A DNA stretch of 64,000 bases from Amycolatopsis camponoti (GCF_902497555.1 NZ_CABVGP010000001.1:4134501-4198500), one strand, 5' to 3'; positions 16,978 to 25,733 are shown, numbered from the stretch's first letter. Numbers and translations: made by a program. The notes: generated by a model not told the origin, from the letters alone.

Positions 16978-17948
16978 TCGAGCAGGGCGGCGGCGTAGCG
17001 ATCGCCGGACGCGGCCCCGGCCGGGACAGCGGCCTCGATTTCCGCCAGGTCAGCGGGCGTGAGTGCCAGGTCCGCGCCCAGCGACTCGGCGAGCCGGGCA
17101 CGAGTGCGGGCGCCGACGAGCGGGACGATGTCCGCACCCTGCGCGGCGACCCACCCGATGGCGAGCTGCGCGGTGGTGACGCCCTTGCCGGCGGCGAGCT
17201 TGCCGAGTGCGTCGGTCAGGGCCAGGTTGTGCTCGAGGTTCTCGCCCTGGAACCGCGGGCTGTGGCCGCGGAAGTCACCGGCGGTCAGCTCCCGCGACGG
17301 CGTCCAGTGCCCGCTGAGCAGGCCACGCGAGAGGACGCCGTACGCGGTGACGCCGATACCCAGCTCGCGGGCGGCCGGCAGGATGTCCGCCTCGATCCCG
17401 CGTGAGAGCAGCGAGTACTCGATCTGCAGATCGGAGATCGGGTGCACGGCGGCGGCGCGGCGCAGGGTGCCGGCGCCGACCTCGGACAGGCCGATGTGCC
17501 GGATGTAGCCGGCCCGGACCAGCTCGGCCAGCGCCCCGACCTGGTCTTCGACCGGCACGGCGGGGTCGAGCCGGGCCGGCCGGTAGACATCGATGTGGTC
17601 GGTGCCGAGCCGCCGCAGGCTGTAGGCGAGGAACGTCTTGACGGCCTCCGGACGGCTGTCGTTGCCGAGCCAGGCCCCGTCAGGGCCGCGCAGCGCCCCG
17701 AACTTGACGCTGATCACGGCCTTGTCCCGGTTGCGGCCGCGCAGGGCGTCCCGCAGCAGCATTTCGTTGTGGCCCATGCCGTAGAAGTCACCGGTGTCGA
17801 GCAAGGTGACGCCGCTGTCAAGAGCGGCATGGATGGTGGCGACCGACTCGGTCTCATCAGCCGGGCCGTACAGATCGGACATACCCATCAGGCCAAGCCC
17901 GAGGGCGCTGACGGCCGGACCGGTCCGGCCGAGGGTGCGGGTGTGCAT
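16956..17948 (-). CDS. Aldo/keto reductase (AKR13-like)
   Basis: This 330-residue (beta/alpha)8 oxidoreductase is NADPH-dependent by family. The tetrad residues are visible in LLDTGDFYGMGHNE (Asp, Tyr) and VISVKFGA (Lys). The fourth position lies in DVYRPARLDP, a variant common in this subfamily instead of the histidine form. The C-terminal cofactor loop PLVGARTRARLAESLGA is conserved. It is divergent from the TetR gene at 18036, with a palindrome between them, suggesting repression by that TetR. The physiological carbonyl substrate cannot be told. Confidence 0.85.
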   Translation of the reverse strand: MHTRTLGRTGPAVSALGLGLMGMSDLYGPADETESVATIHAALDSGVTLLDTGDFYGMGHNEMLLRDALRGRNRDKAVISVKFGALRGPDGAWLGNDSRPEAVKTFLAYSLRRLGTDHIDVYRPARLDPAVPVEDQVGALAELVRAGYIRHIGLSEVGAGTLRRAAAVHPISDLQIEYSLLSRGIEADILPAARELGIGVTAYGVLSRGLLSGHWTPSRELTAGDFRGHSPRFQGENLEHNLALTDALGKLAAGKGVTTAQLAIGWVAAQGADIVPLVGARTRARLAESLGADLALTPADLAEIEAAVPAGAASGDRYAAALLDHLDSEK

Positions 17949-17984
17949 GGTGTTCTCCCTGTTTCCGTCGTTACCGATTCGAAG

Positions 17985-17997
17985 GTATCACCGATAC
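17985..17997. promoter_or_regulatory. Palindromic operator between aldo/keto reductase and TetR
   Basis: GTATC-ACC-GATAC is a perfect inverted repeat midway in the 87-bp divergent spacer. Related TTACC-containing half-sites lie at about 17970 and 18022. Position and symmetry suit the neighbouring TetR protein; binding itself is inferred. Confidence 0.5.
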
Positions 17998-18035
17998 TCA
18001 ACGACTGCTACTGGGAATTTGTTACCATTGGAACC

Positions 18036-18731
18036 ATGGCAACGAAGACGGCAACGGACACCCGCGAGCGCATCCTCGAAGCAGCGGCGGCGCTCCTGGT
18101 GGCAGAGGGGCGCGACGGCCTCTCGACCCGCGCGGTGAGCGCGGCGGCAGGTGTCCAGCCGCCGGCGTTGTATCGCCTCTTCGGAGACAAGGACGGCCTG
18201 CTCGACGCGGTGGCGGCGTACGGGTTCGACGAGTACCTGACGAGCAAGCGCGAGCTGGGTTCGACGGGCGACGCGGTCGAAGACCTCCGCCGAGGCTGGA
18301 ACCTCCACGTCGAGTTCGGGCTGTCGCGCCCAGAGTTCTACGTGCTGATGTACGGCGACGCACGCCCAGGCCGAACGTCACCGGCCGCCCGCGAGGCGGA
18401 GGCGATGCTGCGAAGCATCGTCGAGCGCGTCGCGGAGGCGGGCCGCCTGAGGGTGAGCGTGGAGCGCGCGGCCCGGCTGGTGCACGCGACGGGCATGGGC
18501 GTGGTGCTGAACCTGATCGCCACCCCGGAGCAGGACCGCGACCCAGAGCTGTCGGCAACGGCAAGGGAGACGGTACTGACCCGAATCCTCACCGACGCAG
18601 AGGAGCCGGCGGGGTCAGACCTGCCCCAACGCGCGATAGCGCTGCGCGCAGGTCTCGAAGGAGCGGAGTCGCTGACCAAGGCAGAGCGCGTACTGCTGGA
18701 GGAGTGGCTGAACCGCATAGCGGACGCGTAA
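18036..18731 (+). CDS. TetR-family transcriptional regulator
   Basis: This 231-residue regulator has a TetR helix-turn-helix at about residues 8-55 (TRERILEAAAALLVAEG, LSTRAVSAAAGVQPPALYRL, FGDKDGLLDAVAAYGF). The alpha-helical ligand-binding domain follows. The ATG at 18036 is preceded by a TTGGAACC stretch without a clear Shine-Dalgarno, so it may be leaderless or weakly translated. It faces the aldo/keto reductase, which it probably represses. The C-terminal domain gives no hint of the inducer. Confidence 0.88.
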   Translation: MATKTATDTRERILEAAAALLVAEGRDGLSTRAVSAAAGVQPPALYRLFGDKDGLLDAVAAYGFDEYLTSKRELGSTGDAVEDLRRGWNLHVEFGLSRPEFYVLMYGDARPGRTSPAAREAEAMLRSIVERVAEAGRLRVSVERAARLVHATGMGVVLNLIATPEQDRDPELSATARETVLTRILTDAEEPAGSDLPQRAIALRAGLEGAESLTKAERVLLEEWLNRIADA

Positions 18732-18933
18732 CCCGCACGCAGGACACCCGGCCCCTCCCGCAACCCCGATCCGAAGCCAGAACACGGCCGGCAACGCCGG
18801 GTCAAAGCATCTGTCCCGCCTTGACGCGGTGCTGCCGGCCGTAGTGACAATCCGGCTTCGGGGTGGCGGTGACGACAGCACATCTGCATCGATCCAGCCC
18901 GATCGGACATTGCCTGTCATCCCCCAAGGCCCC

Positions 18934-18958
18934 AATATGTTGCCGCCCACAACATATT
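18934..18958. promoter_or_regulatory. Perfect AT-rich inverted repeat upstream of the GH15 gene
   Basis: AATATGTTG and CAACATATT are exact reverse complements separated by 7 nt. The repeat ends 26 bp before the ATG at 18985. It stands out as AT-rich in very GC-rich surroundings. An operator for a sugar-responsive repressor is the best reading; no regulator gene adjoins it. A terminator is less likely because it is placed right at a start and has no T-tract. Confidence 0.55.
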
Positions 18959-18984
18959 AACGACAAAGCCGTCGGAGGGTCCCG

Positions 18985-21207
18985 ATGATCAGGTGGAAAG
19001 CACTGTTGGCCTGCGCCGGAGCGGGAGTCCTGCTATCCGGCGCCCTACCCGCCACAGCCCAGGCCACGGGCACAGCCACAGACTGCTGCGGCAGCGGAGC
19101 ATCCTGGGCCACGGGCAACAAGTCAGCCCTCGGCACATCGACGACAACAACCAGCCCGCTCTGGTTCACCGTCGCGGACGGCGTGACATCCGAGGTCTTC
19201 TACCCCCGAGCCGACGTCCCGAACATGCAGGACATGCAGTTCGTCATCACGGACGGCAGCACATTCGTGGACCTGGAGCGAGACGCCACGAACCACGTGG
19301 TGACCATGCCCGACGAGAAGGCCCTCCAGTACACGGTCACGAACACGGCGAAGAGCGGCAAGTACCGCATCACCACCGACTACGCAACCGACCCGTCCCG
19401 CCCCACCCTCATGAGAAACACCCGCTTCCAATCCCTGGACGGCGGAAGCTACCGGCTGTACCTCCTGGCCAACCCCTCCATGGCCGGCGGAGGAGCGAAC
19501 GACAACGCCTGGTGGGACGGCACCGGCCTCCTCGCCAGCGGAACCGAGACGCTCTTCGGCGGCACAGCCACGACAGTGGTCTCAGCGCTGCGAGTCTCAA
19601 CCGGCTTCACAGCGCACGACAACGGCTACAGCGGCGCGGCGAGCGACTGCCTGACCGACCTGCGAGCCGACAAGAACCTGAACAACCAGTTCGACAACAT
19701 CTCCGGCCCCGGCAACGTAGTCCAGTGTGGACAGATCCCGGTCGGCACGGACACGACGTTCACGACAGCGCTGGGCTACGGCGCCACGACGGCGGCCGCG
19801 ACATCGACCGCGACCGGATCGCTGAGCAGCGGCTTCTCCGCCACAGCGACGTCCTACCGCCAGGGCTGGAACTCCTACGTAGCCTCCCTGAAACCCGCGC
19901 CCGCCAGCGTTTCGAGCGACACGCAACGCCGCCGCGCCTACTACGTCGCAGCGATGGCCCTCAAGACAGCGGAAGACAAACAGCACCCCGGCGCAAGCGT
20001 CGCGGGCCTGGCCACACCCTGGGGCAACTTCACGAACGGCGACCAGCTGAACGACGGCTACCACCGTGTCTGGGGCCGCGACCTCTACCAGCAGGCAACG
20101 GGTCTCCTGGCCGCCGGCGACAGCGCCCAGGCCAAGCGAATGGCCCAGTTCCTCTGGAACTCCCAGTGGATCGGCAGTCCGACCGCAGGCGACGGCATGA
20201 CCTACTCGGCAGGGTCCTTCCCCCGCTACAGCCCGGTTTCCGGTGTAGCGGGAGCCAGCGCTCAGCAACTCGGCTGCTGCGAACAACTCGACCAGGACGC
20301 CGACGCGATCCTGCTGGCCTGGCTGACCGGCCTCACGGACGCCTCGATGTACGCCAAGGTCAAGACGACCGCGAACCACATCGTCGCGACCGGCCCGGAC
20401 ACCACCGAACGCTGGGAAGAGCAGTACGGCAAATCACCGTCGTCGGTGGCCGCCGAGATCGCCGGGCTGATCGCCGCGGGCGCCCTAGCCCGAGCGAACG
20501 GCGACACCGCGAGCGCGACGACGTGGGAGTCCACCGCGGACTCCTGGCGCACCTCCCTGGCCGGCTGGACCGTGACGACGTCCGGCTACTGGGGCGGGCG
20601 CACGTATTACGAACGCCTCGACCGTGCGGGCAACCCCAACGACGGCTCGACGATCTGCTTCGACGAAGGTTGCTTCTACGAACACGACGTGACCGACTTC
20701 GGCTTCCTCGACCTGGTCCGGCTCGGCATCCGCCCCGCGAACGACGCCACGATCGCGAACTCGGTCGCCCCGACCGCGGCGGCGTCCGACGGCAACTCGG
20801 CGATGCAGGTGACGACGCCCAACGGCGACGTCTACTTCCACCGCTACCCGCACGACAACTACGGCGAGAGCACCTCGACCTGCAACGGCTGGCCGGCGGG
20901 CGGAGCGCAGCGGTTCGGGCGGCTGTGGCCGGTGCTGTCGGGGGAGCGCGGCCAGTACGAGCTGGCCAACGGCCGCTCGGCGGCGGTGTACCTCAAGTCG
21001 ATGGCGGATTCGGCCAACGACGGCTACTTCGTGCCCGAGCAGGTCTGGGACCGTGCCGACGTCGGCTGCTTCGGCCTGGGCCGCCCGACCGGCAGCGCGG
21101 GGCCGCTGATGTGGGCCGAGGGCCAGTACCTGCGGCTCGCGCAGAGCATGGACGCGGGCCACAACCTCGACACGCCGTCGATCGTCCAGGCTCGCTATCC
21201 CTTCTGA
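18985..21207 (+). CDS. Secreted GH15 glucoamylase/glucodextranase-like enzyme
   Basis: This 740-residue exported enzyme has a Sec signal peptide (RWKALLACAGAGVLLSGALPATAQA, cleavage around residue 28). An N-terminal glucodextranase-type beta domain occupies about residues 30-300. An (alpha/alpha)6 GH15 domain follows to the end. Catalytic-domain landmarks include YHRVWGRDLYQQATGLLA and TERWEEQYGKSPSSVAAEIA, whose ERWEE block fits the GH15 general-acid region, and MWAEGQYLRLAQS for the second acidic region. It should release glucose from alpha-glucans such as dextran or starch outside the cell. It stands alone behind an inverted-repeat operator. Its 3' end overlaps the convergent gene at 21195 by 13 bp. 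The exact linkage specificity is uncertain. Confidence 0.82.
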   Translation: MIRWKALLACAGAGVLLSGALPATAQATGTATDCCGSGASWATGNKSALGTSTTTTSPLWFTVADGVTSEVFYPRADVPNMQDMQFVITDGSTFVDLERDATNHVVTMPDEKALQYTVTNTAKSGKYRITTDYATDPSRPTLMRNTRFQSLDGGSYRLYLLANPSMAGGGANDNAWWDGTGLLASGTETLFGGTATTVVSALRVSTGFTAHDNGYSGAASDCLTDLRADKNLNNQFDNISGPGNVVQCGQIPVGTDTTFTTALGYGATTAAATSTATGSLSSGFSATATSYRQGWNSYVASLKPAPASVSSDTQRRRAYYVAAMALKTAEDKQHPGASVAGLATPWGNFTNGDQLNDGYHRVWGRDLYQQATGLLAAGDSAQAKRMAQFLWNSQWIGSPTAGDGMTYSAGSFPRYSPVSGVAGASAQQLGCCEQLDQDADAILLAWLTGLTDASMYAKVKTTANHIVATGPDTTERWEEQYGKSPSSVAAEIAGLIAAGALARANGDTASATTWESTADSWRTSLAGWTVTTSGYWGGRTYYERLDRAGNPNDGSTICFDEGCFYEHDVTDFGFLDLVRLGIRPANDATIANSVAPTAAASDGNSAMQVTTPNGDVYFHRYPHDNYGESTSTCNGWPAGGAQRFGRLWPVLSGERGQYELANGRSAAVYLKSMADSANDGYFVPEQVWDRADVGCFGLGRPTGSAGPLMWAEGQYLRLAQSMDAGHNLDTPSIVQARYPF

Positions 21208-22064
21208 TGGGCCAGTTTGCGGGCCCGGGTCAGCAGCTTCTCGACCCGGGCCCGCAGCTCCGGGGTCTCGTGGCCGAGGTCCGGCAGCAGCTTCGTGTAG
21301 TCCGCCACGAGACTCCGGTAGCTCCGGGCGAACTCGCTCCGGCCCCGCTGCCGGGCGTAGCGCTGGTCCAGGTCGATGATCCGCTGGGCCAGCACGGCCG
21401 CGGCCGCCGCCAGCCTGGTCCGGTCGTCGGCTTCGGCCGCACGGCGTTCGCCGCGCGCCAAGGCCGCCCGCCCGGCGCGGCGGGCCGCGAGGTAGAGCGC
21501 CAGCGAGCCCAGCACGACGGCCGCGACCGCGGCCGCGGCGACCAGGTACCGCGGCAGCGACGGGCTGACCGTGCGGCTGCCGTCCGGGATCGCGCCGGAC
21601 TTCACCAGCAGGTCGTAGTTGACGACCATGACCTTCAGCGCGTCGACCGGGTTCCCGGCGAAGCCGTCGATGCCGTTGCCGATCATCGACTCCGCGACGA
21701 AGGCCTTGCCGAAGTTCTCGTCGTCACCGCCGGGGAGCCGCGAACAGCCGTACTTCTCGAAGTCGTCCCCGTCGCGGCTGAGCATCACGGCGAGGGTGCC
21801 GTCGACCGCGCCGCCCAGGCTGTCGCACGCGTCGCTCAGGTCGGCGCCCGGCTCGAGGAACGCCACGACCAGGCGCCGGTTGCCGATCACGTGTTCCGCG
21901 GCCGGCTGGTCGAGCGTGACCCCGGGCGCGACGTACACCGACGCCGACCTCAGCTGCTTGGCGATCGGGCCGTCGAACACCCCGGCCGACCACACCGCCC
22001 AGCCCGCCAGCACGAGGCAGCCGAGCACCGCGACCCCGAACGCGGAGCCGAAGAACCGCTTCAC
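21195..22064 (-). CDS. Two-TM membrane protein of unknown function (third gene of membrane-protein set)
   Basis: I do not recognise this family. The 289-residue product starts at GTG 22064, overlaps the previous stop (GTGA), and has GGGGAGG upstream. Residues 7-26 are a membrane anchor. An extracytoplasmic segment of about 125 residues follows, with two cysteines (DACDSLGG, EKYGCSRLPGG) that could pair. A second membrane helix lies at about 165-190. The cytoplasmic tail is charged and probably coiled-coil (RRAAEADDRTRL ... RARVEKLLTRARKL). Topology suggests linking an outer domain to a cytoplasmic helix bundle. It is last in a run of same-strand genes headed by an SPFH protein and an NAD-kinase-like protein. 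Confidence 0.7.
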   Translation of the reverse strand: MKRFFGSAFGVAVLGCLVLAGWAVWSAGVFDGPIAKQLRSASVYVAPGVTLDQPAAEHVIGNRRLVVAFLEPGADLSDACDSLGGAVDGTLAVMLSRDGDDFEKYGCSRLPGGDDENFGKAFVAESMIGNGIDGFAGNPVDALKVMVVNYDLLVKSGAIPDGSRTVSPSLPRYLVAAAAVAAVVLGSLALYLAARRAGRAALARGERRAAEADDRTRLAAAAAVLAQRIIDLDQRYARQRGRSEFARSYRSLVADYTKLLPDLGHETPELRARVEKLLTRARKLAHQKG

Positions 22065-23386
22065 ACGAGCCTCCCCTGCAGGAATTCGGCCGGCCGGTAC
22101 TCCGGGCGGCCGAGCAATCCGGCGGTGCTGTCCAGTTCGGACTCGGCCGCGTCGAGCAGGCCGTGGACATGCCGGTCGGGCAGCTTGCCGGTGAACGCCT
22201 CCCTGGCCGCCGTCAGCTGGGTGATCCCGCGGGTTAGTGCCGCGGCGGACGCGCCGTCGGTGAGTCCCGAGATCTCGACCGCGAGCGCGGTCAGCCCGGC
22301 CAGCCGCGCCGGCACGCCGCCCCCGGTGGGCCGCGGCGGCCGTACCATCCGGCGGGCCGACAGCGCGAGGAACCCGACCGCGCACGCGGCGAACAGCCAC
22401 GGCAGTGCGGGAAGGGCGACGCGGAGCGGGTCGAACGGGGTGTAGGGCAGCGGGCGGTCGAACAGCCCGGTGTAGCGGATGGCCGTGACCCGGTCGAGCC
22501 AGGCGCCCAGCACGTTGCGCTGCGGGTAGGCGTACGTGCTGAGCCGGTCGGCGAACTGGCCGTAGAAGCTCGCGGTCACGACGTCGGAGAAGGCGGCGGC
22601 CGACGGTCCGTCGTACTCCACCCACTGGCCGTACAGCGCCACGATCGGCCGGCCGGGGAACTCCTTCGCCAGCGCCGGTCCGAAGTGGACGAGCGGCTGA
22701 CCGGCCGGCTGCTGCGGCAGCGCGACGTACAGCGGCTGCGCGCCGGGGAACGCCGTGGTCGTCGCCGGCGGGTCTTTCAGCGTCGCACCCGGCGCGATGA
22801 ACCGGCCGGAGCTCCGCAGCTGCGCGGTGACGTCGGCCAGTTCGGCGGCGGTCGGGTCTCGGCGGGCGAGCGCGGGCTGGTCGGGGGCGTCCGGCCGGTG
22901 GCCGAGGTGCGCGGCCAGGGTGGTCAGCGACTCCGTGACGTCGCCGGTGGCGAACTCATGGATCCACTCGGCCGCACGGTCGGGCGAGGCCTGCAGCGCC
23001 CCGCCGGTGACCTCGGTGCCGATGACCTGGACGGTCGCGGCCTCGACGTCTTTTATCCGGGTGCGGGCGTCTTTCGGGAGGCCGGGCGGGGCCACGATCA
23101 CCCGGACCCCGGCGCTGCCGGCCGCGGCCCGCACGGCCTGCTCGTCCCAGGTCGCGATCGCGCCGGGCAGCCGGACGACGGGGGAGTCCTCGACCATCGC
23201 GGTCAGCTGCTCGGCCGAGGGCACGGTCGCGCCGCTCAGCTCGCCCGCCGCACCCTCCGGGATCGGGTCCTTCGCGGCGGGCGCCTGGCCGTAGCTGACG
23301 TCGGTGCTCTGCTGCTGCACGAGGAGGAATGTCACGAGGACGGCGCCGGCGACGGCGAGGAGCGCCCAGCGGATCCGGTCAACCAC
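22061..23386 (-). CDS. Membrane-anchored protein of unknown function (middle gene)
   Basis: This is a 441-residue protein I cannot assign. An N-terminal helix (WALLAVAGAVLVTFLLVQQ) anchors it. A long extracytoplasmic region runs to about residue 335, including VRVIVAPPGLPKDARTRIKDVEAA and a second portion with ASFYGQFADRLSTYAYPQRNVLGAWLDRVTAIRY. A second membrane helix (LPWLFAACAVGFLALSAR) precedes a roughly 90-residue cytoplasmic helical tail. The topology, outer domain between two helices plus helical tail, is the same as its downstream neighbour, so the two may form a complex. GTG at 23386 overlaps the upstream stop. Confidence 0.7.
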   Translation of the reverse strand: MVDRIRWALLAVAGAVLVTFLLVQQQSTDVSYGQAPAAKDPIPEGAAGELSGATVPSAEQLTAMVEDSPVVRLPGAIATWDEQAVRAAAGSAGVRVIVAPPGLPKDARTRIKDVEAATVQVIGTEVTGGALQASPDRAAEWIHEFATGDVTESLTTLAAHLGHRPDAPDQPALARRDPTAAELADVTAQLRSSGRFIAPGATLKDPPATTTAFPGAQPLYVALPQQPAGQPLVHFGPALAKEFPGRPIVALYGQWVEYDGPSAAAFSDVVTASFYGQFADRLSTYAYPQRNVLGAWLDRVTAIRYTGLFDRPLPYTPFDPLRVALPALPWLFAACAVGFLALSARRMVRPPRPTGGGVPARLAGLTALAVEISGLTDGASAAALTRGITQLTAAREAFTGKLPDRHVHGLLDAAESELDSTAGLLGRPEYRPAEFLQGRLV

Positions 23387-23684
23387 GGGCGGCCGCCCGC
23401 CAGAGCGCGTCGGCGCGGCGCGCGTGGTCCTCGGCGGTCCGGGCCGCGCGCTCGCCACCGTGCGCGGCCGCGATGGTCTCGGCCCGGGTCAGCAGCTCCT
23501 CGGCTTCCGGCTGGGGACCGGCCGCGGCGTCCCGGCTCACCGCGGCGGTGTCGATCGCCGCCCGCGCGGCCGACCAGGCGGTCCGGCGGCGCACGTCCCG
23601 CTCCCGCCACCGGGGCACGGCGACCGCCGCGAACCCGGCGACGACGATCACCACCGCGGCGAGCACCCACACCACCCACGTCAT
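23379..23684 (-). CDS. Small single-TM protein of unknown function (first gene of membrane-protein set)
   Basis: This 101-residue protein has an N-terminal membrane helix (WVVWVLAAVVIVVAGFAAVAV) and a charged helical cytoplasmic tail rich in Ala, Arg and Glu. ATG at 23684 is chosen because GGAGG lies about nine bases upstream; the GTG at 23693 would have no room for a ribosome site. Its stop overlaps the next GTG. The gap to the NAD-kinase-like gene is about 90 bp, so it could be cotranscribed with it or have its own promoter. No family recognised. Confidence 0.65.
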   Translation of the reverse strand: MTWVVWVLAAVVIVVAGFAAVAVPRWRERDVRRRTAWSAARAAIDTAAVSRDAAAGPQPEAEELLTRAETIAAAHGGERAARTAEDHARRADALWRAAARG

Positions 23685-23774
23685 CCCGGCCACCTCCGAA
23701 CCCTCGGCGAGGAGATCATTCTGACCGGCGGCGGACGCGGATGTGACAACGTTGCCGCATTGTGTCCCAGCCGC

Positions 23775-24644
23775 TCACCGGACCAAGTGGACAGTCTTCG
23801 CAGCCGGGACGAACGTCGCCGTCTGGCCGCGGGTGAGCGCGACCTTGTCGGCTTCGAGACCGTCCCCGAACGCGACCAAGCGGTCGGACTCGACCTCGAC
23901 GGTGAGGGGCGTCGACGTCAGATCCCCTTCGGTGCACGTGGTTCCGGTCGTCGGCGACGGCCACGCCTCGCGGACGAACCAGACCAGCCGGGCCTCGCCG
24001 GGCGCGGGCAGCCGCAGCCCGCTCCCGCGCTCCCGCCACACCGACCCGCACCAGCCGGTCGCCCCGGTGCCCGTCCCGACGAGGATCCCCGAGGACGCCT
24101 GGCGTTCCGCCGGCCCGCCACCGACCCCCAGCCGGTAGCGGGCCGTCTGGTGCCCGGCGTGGCCCAGGTAGATCTCGTTGAGCGCGAGCAGGCGCTGGCC
24201 GTCGTCGGCGGTCAGCTCGGCCATCGTGCGGTGCTCGACGTCCTGAGTGGACCGGATGAGGTCCGCGACGGCGGCCGGCGGGTGCTTGACGAGCACACCG
24301 GGCGCGCCGGGCGTCACGCCGATCACCGGCTGGCCGTCGAGGTACTTGGCGACGTTGGCGATCAGCCCGTCCTGGCCGACCACGACGACGACGTCCTCCG
24401 GGGTGAAGAGGAACCGGTCGAGGTCGGCCCGCTCGACCTCGCCGCGGCGCCAGTCGAGCGGGATCGCCGCCGACGCGGCGGCGAGCGCCGCGCGCACGGC
24501 CGCGTCCGCCTCGGTCACCTCGGCCAGATCACGGCCGCGCGTGCGCAGGAAGAACTCCGCCTGACCACGCGTGCCGTGCCGGGCGAGCAGCTCGGCCAGC
24601 TCGGTGCGCCGGTGCACCAGCACGACGCGCGGGGCGAGGCTCAC
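23775..24644 (-). CDS. NAD-kinase-like protein
   Basis: This 289-residue protein resembles NAD+/NADH kinases in its key blocks: VVVVVGQDGLIANVAKYL replaces the canonical GGDGT site but keeps the Asp; LLALNEIYLG keeps the Asn-Glu substrate motif; GILVGTGTGATGW replaces the glycine-rich loop; and the C-terminal ligand-binding beta structure is present. Divergence in the first motif (GQDG) leaves open whether it is an active kinase or an NAD(P) sensor. GTG at 24644 overlaps the SPFH stop, so the two are translationally coupled. The divergent NrtR-type Nudix regulator strengthens the link to NAD metabolism. The housekeeping NAD kinase is presumably elsewhere. Confidence 0.75.
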   Translation of the reverse strand: MSLAPRVVLVHRRTELAELLARHGTRGQAEFFLRTRGRDLAEVTEADAAVRAALAAASAAIPLDWRRGEVERADLDRFLFTPEDVVVVVGQDGLIANVAKYLDGQPVIGVTPGAPGVLVKHPPAAVADLIRSTQDVEHRTMAELTADDGQRLLALNEIYLGHAGHQTARYRLGVGGGPAERQASSGILVGTGTGATGWCGSVWRERGSGLRLPAPGEARLVWFVREAWPSPTTGTTCTEGDLTSTPLTVEVESDRLVAFGDGLEADKVALTRGQTATFVPAAKTVHLVR

Positions 24645-25642
24645 GACCGCACGCCCAGCTTCGTCAGCAGCGGCGTGAGCAGATCCGGTGTCAGGACCAG
24701 GCTGTCGATCTTGGGCAGGTTCCCGGCGAGCTCCTTCAGCGCCAGCCCGGTGAGCACGCCCTCGGGCAGGTCGCGGTACGCCGCCAGCCGCGCGGCTTCA
24801 CCGGCCGCCTCCGCCTCGCCGAGCGCTCGCTTGCCGTCGGCTTCCACGAGCGTCAGACGCTCCCTGCGCGACGCCTGCGCTTCGGTCTCGATCCGGCTCG
24901 CCGCGGCGGCTTCTTCGGCCTGGCGGCGGGCGTTCGCGCCGCGCTGGGTGACCAGCTGCTCTTCGCGGCGGGCGAGCTCGATCTGGTTCTGCAGCTCGTT
25001 TTCCCCGATCGCGCGTTCGCGTTCGACGGCCAGCGCGCGCCGTTCGAAGGTCGCCCGGTCGGCCTCCTGCTGGACCTTCTCCCGCGCGGTCGTCTGCAGG
25101 GCCTTCTCGACCTCCGGCTCGGCGCGGATGGCGACGACGCGGACGTCGACGACGGCCGAACCGGTCTGCGCGAGCCGGGTGTCCTCCTCGGCGAGCCCGG
25201 CGCGGATCCGGTCGCGGACCGCCCGGACGCCGTCGGCCAGCGCGGTCTCCAGCGGAGTGCGGGTCAGCACCTCGACGGCGTACTGCTGGACGTTCTCGGT
25301 CAGCAGCCCGCTGATCTGGGCGAGGGGATCGCTTCTCCAGCGCCCGGTGTCCGGGTCGATCGAAAAGTCGATCCGCTGCGCGGCCAGCGCCGGGTCCTCG
25401 ATCCGGAAGGTCAGCGCGAGCTGCACGGTGACGTCCTGGAAGTCGGCCGTGCGGGCGTGGAACAGCAGCGGCAGCTCGCGGTCGTCGACCGGGACCTCCG
25501 AGACGACCGCGGTGAGCGGCCGGTACCAGAACGACAGCCCGACGCCGTCGTGCGCGAGCTTGCCGCGGCGGTAGTGGCGGATGTGCACGGTGGGTGCGCC
25601 GCGCAGGTGCCGGAACCCGAAGCGGCGGTCGATGTCGGCCAT
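24641..25642 (-). CDS. SPFH/Band 7 domain protein
   Basis: This 333-residue protein has an SPFH domain at about residues 30-200, including FQDVTVQLALTFRIEDPALAA and LARTGSAVVDVRVVAIRAEPE-like strands. A long charged coiled coil (about 200-290, KVQQEADRATFERRALAVE onwards) and a short C-terminal helix follow. It has no obvious N-terminal transmembrane helix, unlike flotillins and stomatins, so it is probably a cytoplasmic or peripheral scaffold oligomer. ATG at 25642 is preceded by GAGGG; a longer frame from 25735 would cross the operator region and was rejected. It heads an operon with the NAD-kinase-like gene. Confidence 0.85.
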   Translation of the reverse strand: MADIDRRFGFRHLRGAPTVHIRHYRRGKLAHDGVGLSFWYRPLTAVVSEVPVDDRELPLLFHARTADFQDVTVQLALTFRIEDPALAAQRIDFSIDPDTGRWRSDPLAQISGLLTENVQQYAVEVLTRTPLETALADGVRAVRDRIRAGLAEEDTRLAQTGSAVVDVRVVAIRAEPEVEKALQTTAREKVQQEADRATFERRALAVERERAIGENELQNQIELARREEQLVTQRGANARRQAEEAAAASRIETEAQASRRERLTLVEADGKRALGEAEAAGEAARLAAYRDLPEGVLTGLALKELAGNLPKIDSLVLTPDLLTPLLTKLGVRS

Positions 25643-25662
25643 GAGCCCTCCTCTGAACGTCT

Positions 25663-25681
25663 TATCGTCGAGGTGACGATA
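25663..25681. promoter_or_regulatory. NrtR-type operator, SPFH-proximal copy
   Basis: TATCGTC and GACGATA are exact inverted repeats around a 5-nt centre, 21 bp before the SPFH ATG. It shares the ATCGTC...GACGAT core with the second site, whose centre is 34 bp away. Confidence 0.65.
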
Positions 25682-25695
25682 TGCGGAGGACGCCT

Positions 25696-25716
25696 TAATC
25701 GTCAAGCTGACGATTA
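25696..25716. promoter_or_regulatory. NrtR-type operator, regulator-proximal copy
   Basis: TAATCGTCA and TGACGATTA form a perfect 21-bp palindrome with a 3-nt centre, ending 17 bp before the Nudix regulator's ATG. Two matching sites in one short divergent spacer strongly suggest cooperative repression of both transcription units by the adjacent regulator. Confidence 0.7.
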
Positions 25717-25733
25717 GGGGGTAGGGTGGTGTC

